A stretch of 64,000 bases of DNA from Henckelia pumila (GCF_033568475.1 NC_133120.1:83718151-83782150); one strand, 5' to 3'; shown: positions 11,793 through 25,000, counted from the first letter of the stretch. Numbers and translations are program-made. The notes: generated by a model not told the origin, from the sequence alone.

Positions 11793-14715
11793 TCATCGAC
11801 AGAGCTGTGCACATAACCCCTGGATCTGGGTTGCTGTTAGATTCAACGACGAATATGTCCTGCTTTTGCTGCTGTTCGAGCACGTCAACGTATACTGGCT
11901 ACCAATTTGCTCAGCCTGCAGATAAGAAAAACTATGCTATTGAGCTAGGGGGTGAAACATATGTTTTTAGACTCAAATTTGTACATATAAGAACGTGGGT
12001 GCAAGAAAGAATATGTCCAGGCCTAATCAAGAAATTGAAAGGGGAGTCGGAACAACTTTCTAACCTGGCACGAAACAGGCTGCGTGTTGCAGCTCCACCT
12101 CGAAGTGGGAACACAACTTAGATAATGGCACCATGAACAACGATCGTTCAAATCAACTCCACGAAGCAGCATTACCATGCCAACCGTGATGCTATATTAA
12201 AAAGGAGTTTTTACAATGGAAAGAAGAGCAAAATGGAGGAAAAATATGATTTCAAGATTCACGAACTCACCCAACGATCAGAAGGATCAAAGAAACCAAC
12301 CAAAGTATGCATTGATAAGTCTTAAATTTAGGACTATTTGATGTTGAGTAATATCCTGGAGGAGCATATCTCTGATTCACCCATCCAAACTGGGGGCGGA
12401 TTAGGAACACAAAACCGAGTAGAAATCCTGATAAAAACCCTCCAATATGAGCGAAATTGTCAACGTGTGGAAGAATCCCTACGGCCAGATTGATTGCGAT
12501 AATTATCACTAGGGTCAAGAAAGCCGCGACCTAAACAAAAGGTTTTGTTAGTTGAAATTAAAACCTGAAAGTCATGTCACATAAGAGGGGCGATATGGGG
12601 AAGATGGGTGAAATTTGTATTCTTAAGAAGTTTAAGACAAAAAAATTAAATAATTTTTGTTCAGCCACAGTCTTCTGGCATGAAGCTTCGCCCATTGATA
12701 CCACAGTAACACCAATACAACCTACTATTTATCTGACATGTATGAGTGCTACCATCTTGAGATCGTATGAAAAATGCATGTACCTTGTTTGCATATATAG
12801 ACCAATTAGTGATAAGCTCGGAAAGCATTCCTCCCAATAATCCAAAAAGTGCACCAGAGGCGCCAACGGATATATTTGTCTGAATAAAGAGAGCAGATAG
12901 CAAGCTACCACCAAGTCCAGATATAAGATAAAGCAAGCCAATACGTACTGCAATAGCGAAAAACAATGAATCATTTCACAAGGATAATGATATAAGAGTT
13001 GCAAAAAAATAAATTACCATAACTCATATAGAATCGATCATAAACTCTTCATGGCGGTGTGCCTAGAAAATCAAGTGAATAATTTATATAAAAACAACTC
13101 CTTTCAGCGACTGAAAGAAATGCCTTGTTATGGTCAAGCAGTTTGAAATCCATTTCGAGGCCAAGATTAAAATGATTATACCAGAATATTTTCTTAAAAA
13201 TCGTGTCGATGTTGTAATTATTAAACAAATAAGTAGAAAATTTACAGATGATAAAATCATAGTCAGGTGTTACATACCAAATCCGAATTCCTGTTCGAGC
13301 CGAATGCCGATGACTAAAAGACTCAGCATGTTGGCAAGTAAGTGAAAAACTCCACCATGTAACCAGATACAAGTGATAAGCCGCCATCCTTCATGTTTGT
13401 GGACGACTTTACCAACGTCTAAGGCTCCCATCTTCTCTAACCTGAAAAAAAGATTTGGATCTCGTTTTTTAGATGGCATGATCAAAATTATACTTTCTTC
13501 CGTACTAAGAGAAAAAAATCAAGAAAGGTAAAATCAATTCATTACTTTAGTACTATACAACAGTATAATGAAATGTTGCAAAATCATTAATTGTTGCATG
13601 CACGAAAAAAATTAGAGTAACAGAGTTCGTGTCCAAAACAAATAGGATGATGTAAATGTAATAATCTACCATATTCAGGGAAAAATCTTATGTCAACATA
13701 TTTAAAAAAGAAGAGTAAAATTCCTCATCTCAAATACCAGCAACCACGAGTCATTGGTTGTCCTCATAGAAGATTCGTGTTTAAAATGAAATCAGAACCA
13801 TCTTAAGTAACCTTAAATTGACACGCCCTCGGATTATCATGACAGTACATAGTTTTCCACCGTAGACGAAACATTTGTAATTGCAGAAGATGGTTTAGCA
13901 CTAGTGCCATCAGAAATATCAGATTTTGCCATCCGCATATTTGTTAACATAACAAAGTCCTGTTCAAAGTCAAAGCTGTGATGACAAAACAGCTTCTCCT
14001 TTATTCAGAGACTAGCTGACTAGGTAGTGTTTGGGATTGTTTCTATGAAGCACTTTTGATTCCTAAATATCGATATCAATGGATGACCCGTTAGTGCTCC
14101 AAACAAATGCTTGATGTATCATATGACTCGAAAACATGAAATTCTCTCCCCAATTCCCAAAAGGCAAAAATTTACTCAATTCTTACAGGATTATAACTTA
14201 AATTCACAAGTCATACATTTCAACATCAATATATAGTTTCCTTCATGAAAATCAAGACAAAATGAATCAAAATTCACAAACACATCCTACTAGCAAAAGG
14301 GTATAATAAAAACACACTAAAGACTAAAGCCAGAATCTTTATGCTGAAACAAAATACCAAATACTAAAAGGGGATGGCTACAAAAAGAGGCGTACGCTGA
14401 AGAAGATGGCCCAAGAAGAGGATTTTCACCAAATGGCTGAAAAGAAAGCCTTCCCAGAAACCTGGCAACACAAGAAACCGAATTCTTGGGGCAATTATTC
14501 ACATACATGGTGATGACAAACATCACGGTGTTTGCAATCACAAAGGAAGGTATCAGCCAGGGAAACCATTTCTTGAAATGCTTCACTTCTCGGTAAATAA
14601 CGGCGTTCGGGCTCGGGGTTGCGGCGGGCTGCGGTGACTCCAACGATACAGGGTGGATCATGTTGCTTCCCCGCCGTGAGTGGACTCGTATTTGGATATC
14701 TTGCGGAGTGGCCAT
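11793..14715 (-). CDS. RBL3: Rhomboid-like intramembrane serine protease, RBL3/RBL4 type, 6 exons
   Basis: Exons on the minus strand: 14715-14396, 13441-13278, 12947-12784, 12530-12271, 12191-12065, 11915-11793, making 385 residues. The protein cuts transmembrane segments of substrate proteins; plant relatives sit in Golgi or other secretory membranes. Catalytic Ser192 lies in the GASG motif ([10 protein letters not shown]) and the partner His244 in NFAHIGGF. The loop motif GWRL (W126-R127) and the [10 protein letters not shown] segment are typical of plant rhomboids. The protein is multi-pass, with a short cytosolic N-terminus ([15 protein letters not shown]). The Cys-rich tail [11 protein letters not shown]...WSC, plus a final exon ending LCAQLCR, match RBL3/RBL4 better than RBL1/RBL2; the exact orthologue is uncertain. 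If the last intron is retained, the frame ends at 12023 with a different short tail. Confidence 0.92.
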
Positions 14716-15870
14716 TGCAATCCAAGAATGGGAGGTTTAAGGTTGTCGGAAAAGGTGAGAGGGTGGGTGGTCGTAGATGTTGACAGGCAGGCGGCGGAGG
14801 GCGGCGGAGGATCAGGTCAACCGTTCAACTGCAATATACATACATCTATAGATACACTTTTCCTCTGCCGACGCCTCAAGAAATACCATTTCTTTGCTTG
14901 GAGCTGTTTACTATTTCATTCTTCTTTGTTATATGTACACAGCTGCTTTTAGGGGTGGTTCTTTTAATTTCTCCCTTTTTCCACGTGTAACGTCAATCAA
15001 TTTTACGCTTATTTGTAGGCCATATTTTTAATTTTAAAAATATATATGTTTTCTAATTATTGTTGTTAAAATAATATTTTATTGGTGTACGATCGATGAT
15101 AATTCCACGATAGGTGTCTCACATGTTCTATTATGATTTATTTGATATATGAAACGAAATTTAGTTTTTGGCTTTAGCACATGAGATTGAGATGTATTTA
15201 TTTTTAACAATACGAGACTTAAATATGGTAGTAAAAGTGGCATAAAAAACATGTTTTGACATTTATCAATATTTATGAGTGTCGACTATCGTACGATTTT
15301 TGTCATTTTGTCTTATATTACCAAAGATATCGATGGTAGGTTGTTGCATCATCTAAAATTATATATATGTTTAAATTTGTTGGATTAGATTGAGTAGAAA
15401 TTTTCATTTAATTATTTTTTACATAATTATTAAATATATCAAACGGACTAATTATTGAAAATATAATTCTTTAGTTGATGGAGAAAGTGTGTGCTGATAC
15501 TGTACTGGCTCATAATTTCATGAACACACCAACAACAACAAAAAAAAGTGTGTGTGTGGAGACATTTAATTTCAAGTCTCGTCGATTGTGCGGAAAATTT
15601 TCACTTTTTAGTGTGATATTAGGATATAATTTCGAAATTCGATATAATTTGTTCTTAAAAAAAAAATTTATGTTCACACACGTGTGAAATAAAAGAAGCC
15701 ACAGATTCAAACCTAAACAATTTAATCAAATATTAATCATGAAGTTATGGTCAACTGTAGTTGTTGTTCAAAAAATCAGCTATGGAGTGTTGGGACAGTA
15801 AAGTTCAACTGCTTAACGTAACCTTATTCAGTTATTCTCACCAAAATATTCTGATTCCACCAATCACTTA

Positions 15871-16014
15871 TGTGAGACGATCTCACGGATATATGAAAAG
15901 AATATTTTGTTTGGATTATTCATATAAAAATATTAATTTTTATTAGTAGTATTAATCCGTCTCACGGATCATTACTCATCTCACAGATAATGATCTGTGA
16001 GACCGTCTCACAAG
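15871..16014. repeat. Short inverted-repeat element with TGTGAGACSRTCTCAC ends
   Basis: The left end TGTGAGACGATCTCAC and the right end GTGAGACCGTCTCACA are each near-palindromic and mirror each other. Related 'gtctcacgga' and 'atctcacag' words lie inside. This looks like a small copy of a repeat common in asterid genomes, recalled rather than searched. Confidence 0.65.
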
Positions 16015-17189
16015 ATACCTATTTTTTATTATTATTATTATCATTATTATTATTATTATTGTCCAAGAATAGATTATGTTGATGGAGACCTTTTTTTTGG
16101 GATCTTCAAATACATAATTCCAACAACTTCAATAAATTTGTTTGAGGAAAACTGCCCAACATTTGTTTTTTCCTATTCTATTTATTGAAGAATATTGTCT
16201 TATAATTCGAAACTCCGATAAAAAAATTTCCAGATAATATATTGGACTGAATTACAATTTAAAAGATATAAATAAATAATTTCCAAAATTAAAAAAATAT
16301 CTATCAAAATGATAATATTTTTTAAAAAGTTGTTTTAGCATCGAGTAGTTTCTCCGTCATAATTTTTTTTTTTTTGAAAAAAAAATAAATATCACCCTTT
16401 CTAAAAAGTAAAAAATACTTTTAAGAAAAAAAATGTTGATTTAATTAGTTTATAAAATGTTATTGGATCCATTCCATGAGAGAACAAAATCAGCCCAACT
16501 TACAATTCAAAATATTGGGTCCTAATATTTAGACCCAATTTAAATGGGCTGTTTGATCCCCTAAATTTAAGCTTCTCGCTTGGTTCAATAATAATTCTAC
16601 TTTGACATTAATTAATCAGATTGATTGCTAATTTGCTTGTATGTATAATGTATGTGTGTGTGTTTAATTATATTTAGTAGGGCTAATTGGGATAGCTTGC
16701 ATGCTTATATATTTGAGAAATTATCTAGACACGATAAATTTAATTATCTAAACACGATAAATTTAAAATTTTAAAAATTTAGATAAATATATGATCGAAT
16801 TTGCAAATATAGAGAATTATAATATAAAAGATTTTTTTTAGAAAAATACTATTTTCGGAACAAAAAATTTATCAATAAAATTTATATTAAGATAGATTAA
16901 GATAAAATAATATTTAGTAATTAAAAAATATTAAAAAATAAAAGCAGTGTCGATCATTTGATAATTTCACTCCATGAAAGCAAAAGAAAAAAGTTAGTTT
17001 TTTCTCAAAAGCAATTCTATTATCATCCACATACTACCCTTATAACAAGGCAAGATTAATTCAGAAGGAGGCATAACTGAACTTCTAAAAATATTTTTTT
17101 ATTTTTTATTTGTTTACTGTGAAATTCTTAGAGTTGTTTTCAAAATCGATGCATTTTCAATTTATTTTTAAGATTGTGTTGTATTATTC

Positions 17190-17372
17190 AAAACAGAAAC
17201 ACTTTGATGATATAGATTCACGAGTTAATTTTGTAAAATCTATATCATATTCGACACAAGTCATTAATAAGTATTATGTTTTATGTCAAAAATATCGTTT
17301 TTCTTGTAAATATGAGTTGAGTGATTGAGTTGACTCGTCTCACAAACAAATCCGTGAAACCGTCTTACAAGA
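17190..17372. repeat. Degenerate copy of the TGTGAGACGGTCTCAC repeat family
   Basis: The right part reads GACTCGTCTCACAAACAAATC followed by CGTGAAACCGTCTTACAAG, matching the family with several substitutions. The left edge is vague. Confidence 0.45.
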
Positions 17373-18372
17373 TACATACTTTATTCAAAATTGTATTGCA
17401 CTCTGTTTTCAATCTTCAATAGGAAAAAAAAAAAGGTCTATCTTCAACACCTTGATTCAACTAATCAAACCCTTATATTTTATATACCCGTAGCGAATAT
17501 ATATTGATAAAATTTTGTTACCGTGCACACTGATGTGTGGGGTAATTAGCTGGCTGCCAGATTGTTTTTCTTTTTTCAATAAAAAATATAAAAATTGAAG
17601 ATGTATATATGATACACTTGTATATATTTTGCAACTTTTATTGCTCCGAAAAAACTTTTTAAAATGGTTTATCTGAATAACAACAATAATTATTAGTTTA
17701 TAACAAACGTACATAATTAATTACTTATTCCGACGTTGGAGAGTGCCGACTTTATGGCTGAATGGGGGACATTGTCTAAAGATACAATAATTAAAAAAAT
17801 AGTAAACATGTAGTAATAAAGGGCACCAAGTCGGACATCATATTTTTTTATTCAGTGATGATATCGTATTAGTACAATCACCAAAAAAGCCATACAATTT
17901 GTAATATTTACTATGTTGGTGTACCTTTTTATAATTTTTAAATTAATTTTTTATTGTCCATTGCTCTATTATTACTATAAATATTAAATTTATAGTTTTT
18001 AAATCTTTGAGCACGTACATTATCATAATGAATTGTTTTTTTTAAAAAAAATTATAACATCAGAACACTGTAAGTTTTTATTTCCAAAAACATTGTTACT
18101 AATGACCTCATATAATGTCGAGGTAAAATTGGGGGAATGAAAATTTTTTTTTGTATCGTGCCATACTTATAGCAGGCCACTTTAATATGCTTAACTATAA
18201 TATATATTACAGTATAGATATATAAATTTGTATAAAATGCAATTGTATCGCAAGAATTTGGTCGCATTAAATTTTACATGGGAGTTTTTATTTTGTCATA
18301 TATTGTGTTTTCATAAAAAAAAATGAGAGAGAGAAAAAAATAAAAGCGAATTTAATGTATTTTTAGATATTT

Positions 18373-18671
18373 AGAGAGTGTTTGCAATCACTAAAAAAAG
18401 TTATTGTTAGATTTTGACTTAAAAAAATCACTTTTGTCTGTTTCTTAAACCCAAGTTATGTGTTAATTTATGATTAACTTAATTGAAATCAAAAAACTAG
18501 TCATATGTTGATGATGATTCTTGAAAAGTGATTATAATAAAAAGGTTAATGTTAAAATCACTCTAATCACCTATTTATCAAATACTACCCAACTTTTGAT
18601 TTTTTTAACTTTTTTATAATCTATAAATTTAATCACTTTTATAAAAGTATAATCTTTTGCAAAAACTCTCT
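18373..18671 (+). mobile_element. MITE family A, copy 1
   Basis: The 299-bp element begins AGAGAGTGTTTGCAATCACT and ends TTGCAAAAACTCTCT, giving imperfect inverted ends. It aligns along its whole length with the reverse complement of 27018-27363. It has no coding capacity and no clear target-site duplication. Confidence 0.75.
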
Positions 18672-19355
18672 GAATTATTTACTCTTAAAACCTCGCAAGG
18701 GATATTTTATGTTTTTGGATGATATTGTGAAAACAGAAAATCTAGCTATAGCCAAGCTACTCATGAATAAATAAGTCATTTGGTAATCACATCCATATTA
18801 ACGAGATGTTATCATTATGATAGTATATGTTTATGTCTCAACAAGACTGACACTAATTGATAGTGTCAAAGTGATACAACATAAATCATTGGATACACTG
18901 CTACGATAATAAAAAGACATGCACATTAATTTATTACTCGTCTTTGTTTTGATCGATATTTAATTCATGTTCTATTAATATCATGCATAATCATTTTATT
19001 CAAATATATTAATTTATCTTCTTTATATTAATCATTTTTCATAGTTTGAAGTATGATTCTACACTTGTCACGATAATTTTGATTCAAATGATCAGGCGGA
19101 ACAAGAAAAAATTACCGGCTAACCAGGTCAAAATATACCAACGGTCCAGATTCCTCCCACGTCACATTCATGAAGTTCTTCAGGTTGCTTGTTTTTTTTT
19201 ATTTTAAAAGAAGTATGTGTACTATTTATTTATAATTATAATATGTGACCAAACTTCAAAGCAGTACTGTTTTCTATTCCAGTCCTAAATCTCTCCTCCT
19301 CTATGGACTAAAGAATCTTTCTACACTTTTCCGCTAGAGTTTCCCTTTTCCTGAG
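18672..19355. promoter_or_regulatory. Upstream region of the GRAS gene
   Basis: Non-coding. It should hold the promoter and first untranslated exon of the GRAS gene, the exon probably ending at the CTGAG before 19356. A CT-rich stretch at about 19275-19350 is typical of a plant leader. No individual element can be assigned. Confidence 0.4.
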
Positions 19356-19701
19356 GTACGCTAATTGGCATGCGTTTGTTTTTATTAGTTTCTTCCACGC
19401 TGAGTCCGTTTCTTGGGCTCTCATGAGGCTACCCAGAAAGAAATTACGTTCATTCTGTGCAAGAAATCGTGTAAAAAAATGACTGTTTCTGGGGAAAATG
19501 TACAGAGTTTGACCAATGACTGTTTTTTTTTTAGCATGTATAAGTTATGACATGTTCAAAGATTCAGTCTTGATGATTTTCGGAGTTGAAATTGCTGTTA
19601 ACATTTGCGCGTGGTGCATTTTTTTTTTCTTTTAAAAGTTTTTGTGTGAGGGCTACAAATTGCAGTGGAAATTTTGGAAGTTTTGAGAATTTATGTTACA
19701 G
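19356..19701 (+). other. Likely 5'-UTR intron of the GRAS gene
   Basis: A donor (CTGAG|GTACGC) at 19356 and an acceptor (TTATGTTACAG|AAGAT) ending at 19701 bound a T-rich 346-bp stretch 25 bp before the start codon. Leader introns are common in the SCL14 group. No transcript is available to confirm it. Confidence 0.5.
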
Positions 19702-19726
19702 AAGATACATTTTCTTGATAAAGTAG

Positions 19727-22042
19727 ATGGAAATGGATCCACGTTTTCATGGACTCTTGAATCCCTCGAATGGAATTCAATCGAGGAATCAATCCATGGG
19801 CGAGTTATCCAGTCGGAAACTAGTAAATGGAAGCAGGTCAGATATTAGTAATTCAGATCAGAAGCTAGTTAATGGGCAAGGGTTTCAAAGTGGCTTTCAA
19901 GAACATAATGTTGGAGAGGTAGGTTCGGTCGTAAACCAGCCCGTTTCGAATGGTACCATCTCTAGTTCTTGTGTGGACAATGAGGATGAATATCGAGATG
20001 ATTGTGACTTTTCGGATGCGGTTTTGAGGTTTATAGATCAAATGCTCATGGAAGAAGACATGGAGGACAAGACACATATGCTTCAAGAGTCTTTGGAACT
20101 TCAAGCACAAGAAAAGTCATTCTATGATGTCCTTGGTAAGAAATATCCACCTTCTCCTCAGCCACAATCAGCTCTGTTTAGTCAGTTCGGTGAGATCCCA
20201 GATGGCGATTCTTATGTAAATCCCCATAATTTATCACATAGCGATAGTATTGGCAATGGTTATCTAATTGATGTAGTCGATCCAAGGTGGATCAACGCTT
20301 CTTTATCTAGAGATACTTCAACTGTAGGACGTCATTCAACCGATCACATTCCCAACTCGTCTGTTAGTATGTCAAATAGCTTATATAATGTTGCTGATGT
20401 TTTCTCGAACTCGCCTATAAGTCCTCGGCAGTTGCGTAAAATACATAGTGAAAGTCATTCTGTATGGAATTTCAAGAAGGGGGTGGCAGAAGCAAACAAG
20501 TTCCTTCCCGGTGAAAATAAATTGTTAATCAATGTGGATTTTAATGGTTTTTTAGCTCAAAATCCAGTAGAAGAATCTGTCAAAGGGGTAACTGAGGTGG
20601 GGAAGAAAGATGAGGTGGAAGAATGCTCACCTTCTCAATCAAAGGGTAAGAAAAATGGTCATAATTTTGATTCTGATTTTGAAGAAGAGAGAAATAGCAA
20701 GCTTCCTGCTATCTATACGGAGTCTGATGTGCCTATGGAAGAATTTGATAATGTCTTGCTTATTTCCTTGGGGGAGCATGGAGAAAAATTTGCAGCTTAT
20801 CGTGCTGACCTGCAATGTGCAGCAAGTAAAGGTATGCAATGCAATAGGAAACTCAAGGGATCGAGTGGTGGGAAGAGCCGTGGCAAGAAACAGAGCCGGA
20901 AAAAACAAGTTATTGATTTGAGAACCCTTTTGATTAATTGTGCCCAAGCTGTTGCTGCTGACGATCATCGAAATGCCAGCGAACTTCTGAAACAGATCAG
21001 GCAGCATTCGTCTCCTTTTGGTGATGGGAATCAGAGATTGACTCATTATTTTGCCGATGGCCTAGAAGCACGTTTGGCTGGCACTGGTAGCCAAATACAT
21101 AAAGCCCTTGTTAATAGAAGAACAACTGCTGCCGATTACTTGAAAGCTTACTATACTTATCTTGCATCATCTCCATTCAGGAAGATAACTAATTTTGCCT
21201 CAAACAAGACAATCATCACAAAATCAGAAAAGGCAATGAGAGTTCATGTTATAGATTTTGGTATCCTTTATGGCTTCCAGTGGCCTACTTTTATTCAGCG
21301 TATTGCTGCGCGAAAAGGTGGTCCACCTAAGGTTCGGATTACTGGAATAGACTTCCCGCAACCTGGCTTCAGACCTGCGGAAAGAATTCAGGAGACAGGT
21401 CGCCGATTGGCCCATTATGCCGAGAAGTTTAATGTTCCTTTTGAGTACAATGCTATAGCCCAAAAGTGGGAAACAATCAGAATGGAGGATCTCAAGATCG
21501 ACAAGGACGAATTTGTGGTAGTCACCTGCTTGTATCGAGGCAGGAACTTACTTGATGAGTCAGTGGCTGCAGAAAGTCCAAGAAAAATGGTTCTTAACCT
21601 GATTAGGAAAATCAATCCCTCTTTATTCATCCATGGTGTACTCAATGGAGCATATAGCACGCCGTTCTTTGTCACCAGGTTTAAGGAAGTTTTGTTCCAC
21701 TTCTCTGCACTATTCGACATGCTGGAATCAAACATACCTCGGGAGAAACAGGAAAGACTGCTGATTGAGAAAGATATATTTGGGAAGGAAGCACTGAATG
21801 TCATAGCTTGTGAAGGCTTGGAGAGAGTTGAAAGACCAGAAACTTATAAACAGTGGCAAGTACGTGATCTTAGGGCGGGTTTCATGCACACCCCTTTCGA
21901 CGGAGAGATCATTAAAGGGGCGATATATAAGGTGAGAACGTGTTACCACAAAGATTTTGTGATAGATGAAGATGGTCATTGGCTGTTAATGGGCTGGAAA
22001 GGGCGGATAATCTACGCCGTTTCGTGTTGGAAACCTATTTAA
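19727..22042 (+). CDS. GRAS-domain transcriptional regulator, SCL9/14/33 (LISCL) group
   Basis: A single 771-residue coding exon encodes a nuclear GRAS regulator; relatives such as SCL14 work with TGA factors in detoxification responses. The start MEMDPRFHG matches the group. The disordered N-terminal half carries two conserved blocks: VLRFIDQMLMEEDMEDK near residue 93, and KSFYDVLGKKYPPSP. A basic stretch lies just before the GRAS domain (about 375-394). In order, the GRAS domain shows LHR1 from V395 (IDLRTLLINCAQAVAADD), the VHIID core as VHVIDFG at 506-512, LHR2 with the PFYRE-like block EFVVVTCLYRGRNLLDES, and the SAW motif from W710 to the C-terminal SCWKPI. The domain looks complete. 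A leader intron probably lies just upstream. Group membership is clear; the exact orthologue among SCL9, SCL14 and SCL33 is not. Confidence 0.96.
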   Translation: MEMDPRFHGLLNPSNGIQSRNQSMGELSSRKLVNGSRSDISNSDQKLVNGQGFQSGFQEHNVGEVGSVVNQPVSNGTISSSCVDNEDEYRDDCDFSDAVLRFIDQMLMEEDMEDKTHMLQESLELQAQEKSFYDVLGKKYPPSPQPQSALFSQFGEIPDGDSYVNPHNLSHSDSIGNGYLIDVVDPRWINASLSRDTSTVGRHSTDHIPNSSVSMSNSLYNVADVFSNSPISPRQLRKIHSESHSVWNFKKGVAEANKFLPGENKLLINVDFNGFLAQNPVEESVKGVTEVGKKDEVEECSPSQSKGKKNGHNFDSDFEEERNSKLPAIYTESDVPMEEFDNVLLISLGEHGEKFAAYRADLQCAASKGMQCNRKLKGSSGGKSRGKKQSRKKQVIDLRTLLINCAQAVAADDHRNASELLKQIRQHSSPFGDGNQRLTHYFADGLEARLAGTGSQIHKALVNRRTTAADYLKAYYTYLASSPFRKITNFASNKTIITKSEKAMRVHVIDFGILYGFQWPTFIQRIAARKGGPPKVRITGIDFPQPGFRPAERIQETGRRLAHYAEKFNVPFEYNAIAQKWETIRMEDLKIDKDEFVVVTCLYRGRNLLDESVAAESPRKMVLNLIRKINPSLFIHGVLNGAYSTPFFVTRFKEVLFHFSALFDMLESNIPREKQERLLIEKDIFGKEALNVIACEGLERVERPETYKQWQVRDLRAGFMHTPFDGEIIKGAIYKVRTCYHKDFVIDEDGHWLLMGWKGRIIYAVSCWKPI

Positions 22043-25000
22043 GACTACAAGATTTGTGACACTGATCAAATGGTTCGAGGTTAGCATGCATCTCTTCTCA
22101 CTTGTTCGAATACAAACTCTGATGTAGCAGCACTTTTTTATGCTGATGCTGCCTTGCCATTCTGATGCAAAGGGATTAACGAGTTGTCTGGCGGTCTGGT
22201 TTACGCGAAAAGAGTTCTTTTTCGTTGTTTTGAATGAAAATGTTTGTGTTATATCTCATGCATGAATGTCTGCCCCTCTTTGCTCCATTTTACGCTTTTG
22301 TGATCTTCATTATCGCCGCGATGAAATTTTTGTAGTTCTTCCCGCGTTCGAATCCTCTGCTTCGATTTTGCAGCACTTTTTGGTGCGCTAATTCCATACT
22401 CACATGATGATACAGTTGGATCTTAAAAACTAAAATCCTCCATGTCTCATGAATGTGACTTTTTTCAATCTGTTTGAAATATGCATGGAAGACCTTTGGC
22501 GTTGATTAGGAAAAATATAGGAAGTTTTACCTCTAATTTTGTGCAGCTTTCTTTAGAATCATTAGCAAGTTATCATAAATGCATTTTAAAATATACAGAA
22601 TTCTCCCATCCAGCCAAGATCTCCAAATTGTAATGTAGTGAAAATCCAAGTTATTTTAACCAGTAGAGATATCACAGTAGAAAAATCCATTTGTTTAACT
22701 GAGATTCCTGAAAAAGTAGATGTTATTTTACTTAAATAAATAAAATGAGAGCAACTTGTGGGGGCCTCGAAAGAAGATAATTATTCAGTGTTGCATGTCA
22801 TCTACTTGAGGGACACCACAAAAAGTTTACTTTTGAGAACAACTTGTTGAGTACAATAATGACACACAAACCAATGCCCCTATTTGACAACGTTAATGCC
22901 CCAAACATGTTCTTTACCTCGAATCTAACTGTGCAAAATATTATTATCTGCAAGATCAAGAAAGCATTTGAACCCACCTGCAAATGCAATTGGGGTTTTT
23001 TTTTTATTCATTAATTTTTTTAAAAAATAATGATAAAACAATTCCAACGGCTTTCAATGATGGTACACCACGATGCAATTAATAAATGATTATTAAAGTA
23101 TACGGAATCCTTTCTTCACCTTTGGACCTAGTCGACTAGTGAAACTTTTAAATCTTATAAAAATATTGAATATCATTAAAATATTAAATATCATATTTCG
23201 ATATATTGTTCCCAGAAACCCAACACCAAGATCAATCCTTTAACAAATGAATTGAAATGTTCTCGAAGTGACTAATTCTTGATGTATTATCAGTATCACT
23301 TCATTTATCTTGACCAAATGTAAATAAAGATCATTATTTTAATCGGGTGGCTTCGATCAAAATGGTTACAACACATAACATAGACGCGCAAGTAAACGAA
23401 ACGCAAGAAAAATAAATTTCTAAAAAATAATGGCTTGTAGCTTAACCACTATCATATTCTACTAAACACTTACACTAATATAATTTATATACACTTGGAG
23501 TGGATCATAATTAGACCTGTATATGTAAGATCAAACACGAGATTACTCAACCACTCTCTTTCAGCCAATGCAAAGTCAAAACCTCCGTTGATGGTGATTG
23601 GATGAAACTGCGGCTCCATTTTGCTGATGCATCGTATTCTGCAGCTACATAAAAAAAAGTCCCCAAATTGGATTGCGAGGACTCCAAGAATTATTGGCAT
23701 TATTATTATGATATAAATAAAAGTCAAGACAGTGGTGGTCATGGATGATTTCATGGCGCTGATAGCGCCAGTATATCAATATCTAAACAACAGTCATATT
23801 ACAAGAACTGAGATAACAACCATTTCGTTGGTAATGGATGAACCACGACTCTCGAAAGCGTAAAGAAAGCCGAGGCTGTAATAACAGAGAGCTTTCTGCT
23901 GTTGATCAGCATATGCATTAACCCAATCAAAGAGTCACAACCGGTAGGAACCTGTTCTAATTCATGCGGTAGGAACATGTTCTAATTCACGCGTTTATGT
24001 TTAACAATAGTTGACTAGGTGCTTATATATATAGATGCCCACAAGGATCTGTCAAACCATTTGATAAACCTTATCATATCAGATGAGGTAATATGAATCT
24101 GAATATCAAGAAATGCATGCACCCAATTTTTCCAACCAATGATGTAAGCAACAGGCCAACTGGGAAACTCCTAACCAATTCATACGACATCATAATATCT
24201 GAAATTTAGGAATATTCTGATTTCTGAACTATCCTCCTCGCGTTGTTTGGTTAATAAAACCACTACTTAGTACTGAACAGAGAGCTTCTTTGCAAAATCA
24301 AAAACACAAATTTACACAATATAGCAGAAAGACTGGTTTCCAAAAAGACTAATCTGACACTGGTGTAAACAACTCTTACTGTCAACAAAGTATAAACAAC
24401 TATCTACTTTATCTGAATAATGTTCGAAGGCACCTTTCCAAGAATTGAAAGACACAATATCAGCTCCAATAGAATAAATTTGAAGATAAGATTTTGTTAA
24501 CAAAACCAAAACGTTATCTGCTTCAGAACTCATTTCGTCTGTGGACTATAATTTTGATTGTGAGAAATTGAATAGTCATGGAGAATGCAAGTAATTTTCT
24601 AATTTCTAGGTTGTTCTTGTTTTTAATTTTAATATGAATCGCATAACAACTCCTAGGTTCGCTCATTTCGGTGCCAAAGAAAAAAAAAACTTTGGCTGCC
24701 TGGGTATTATAAATTGTCTGAAAGGAAATTTTCCTATCACTGAGAGGACCACAAACAACTGAATATTTTGATATACCTGTATTTGTAATAAGTAAAACAG
24801 TATCCACTATCCACGTACTCAACATCAGACCAAAGGCGAAAAGGAAAATTCCTGGACTCTTACCATTAAAAATCATGAATAGATGGTAGCTGATAACTAA
24901 CCTAAAAAAGTTTCATCCATAGAGTGATGGACAACCCAGTAATCACGAAAATGGAACAAAACTAGGCAGCCAAGTATTTTCATGCTCATCCACATATTAT

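Larger units (their letters stand above)
14716..18372. other. Rhomboid promoter and repeat-rich spacer
   Basis: 14716-14960 is the rhomboid 5' flank. Beyond it the DNA is AT-rich, with an inverted-repeat element at 15871-16014, an (ATT)n microsatellite at about 16027-16060 and a degenerate relative of the same repeat at about 17190-17372. A short region at 16490-16560 has mirrored CAGCCCA/TGGGCTG and ATTGGGTC/GACCCAAT words. No gene is supported. Confidence 0.55.

Noticed and set aside
11780-12121. 113-codon plus-strand frame at the end of the rhomboid gene
   Set aside because: It lies opposite the last two rhomboid exons and their intron, whose minus-strand reading matches RBL3-type C-termini.
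20639-21046. 135-codon minus-strand frame inside the GRAS gene
   Set aside because: Antisense shadow; the plus strand has an uninterrupted GRAS protein.
22340-22365. GTTCGAATCC, resembling a tRNA T-loop
   Set aside because: No matching D-arm, anticodon stem or acceptor stem in the surrounding 80 bases.
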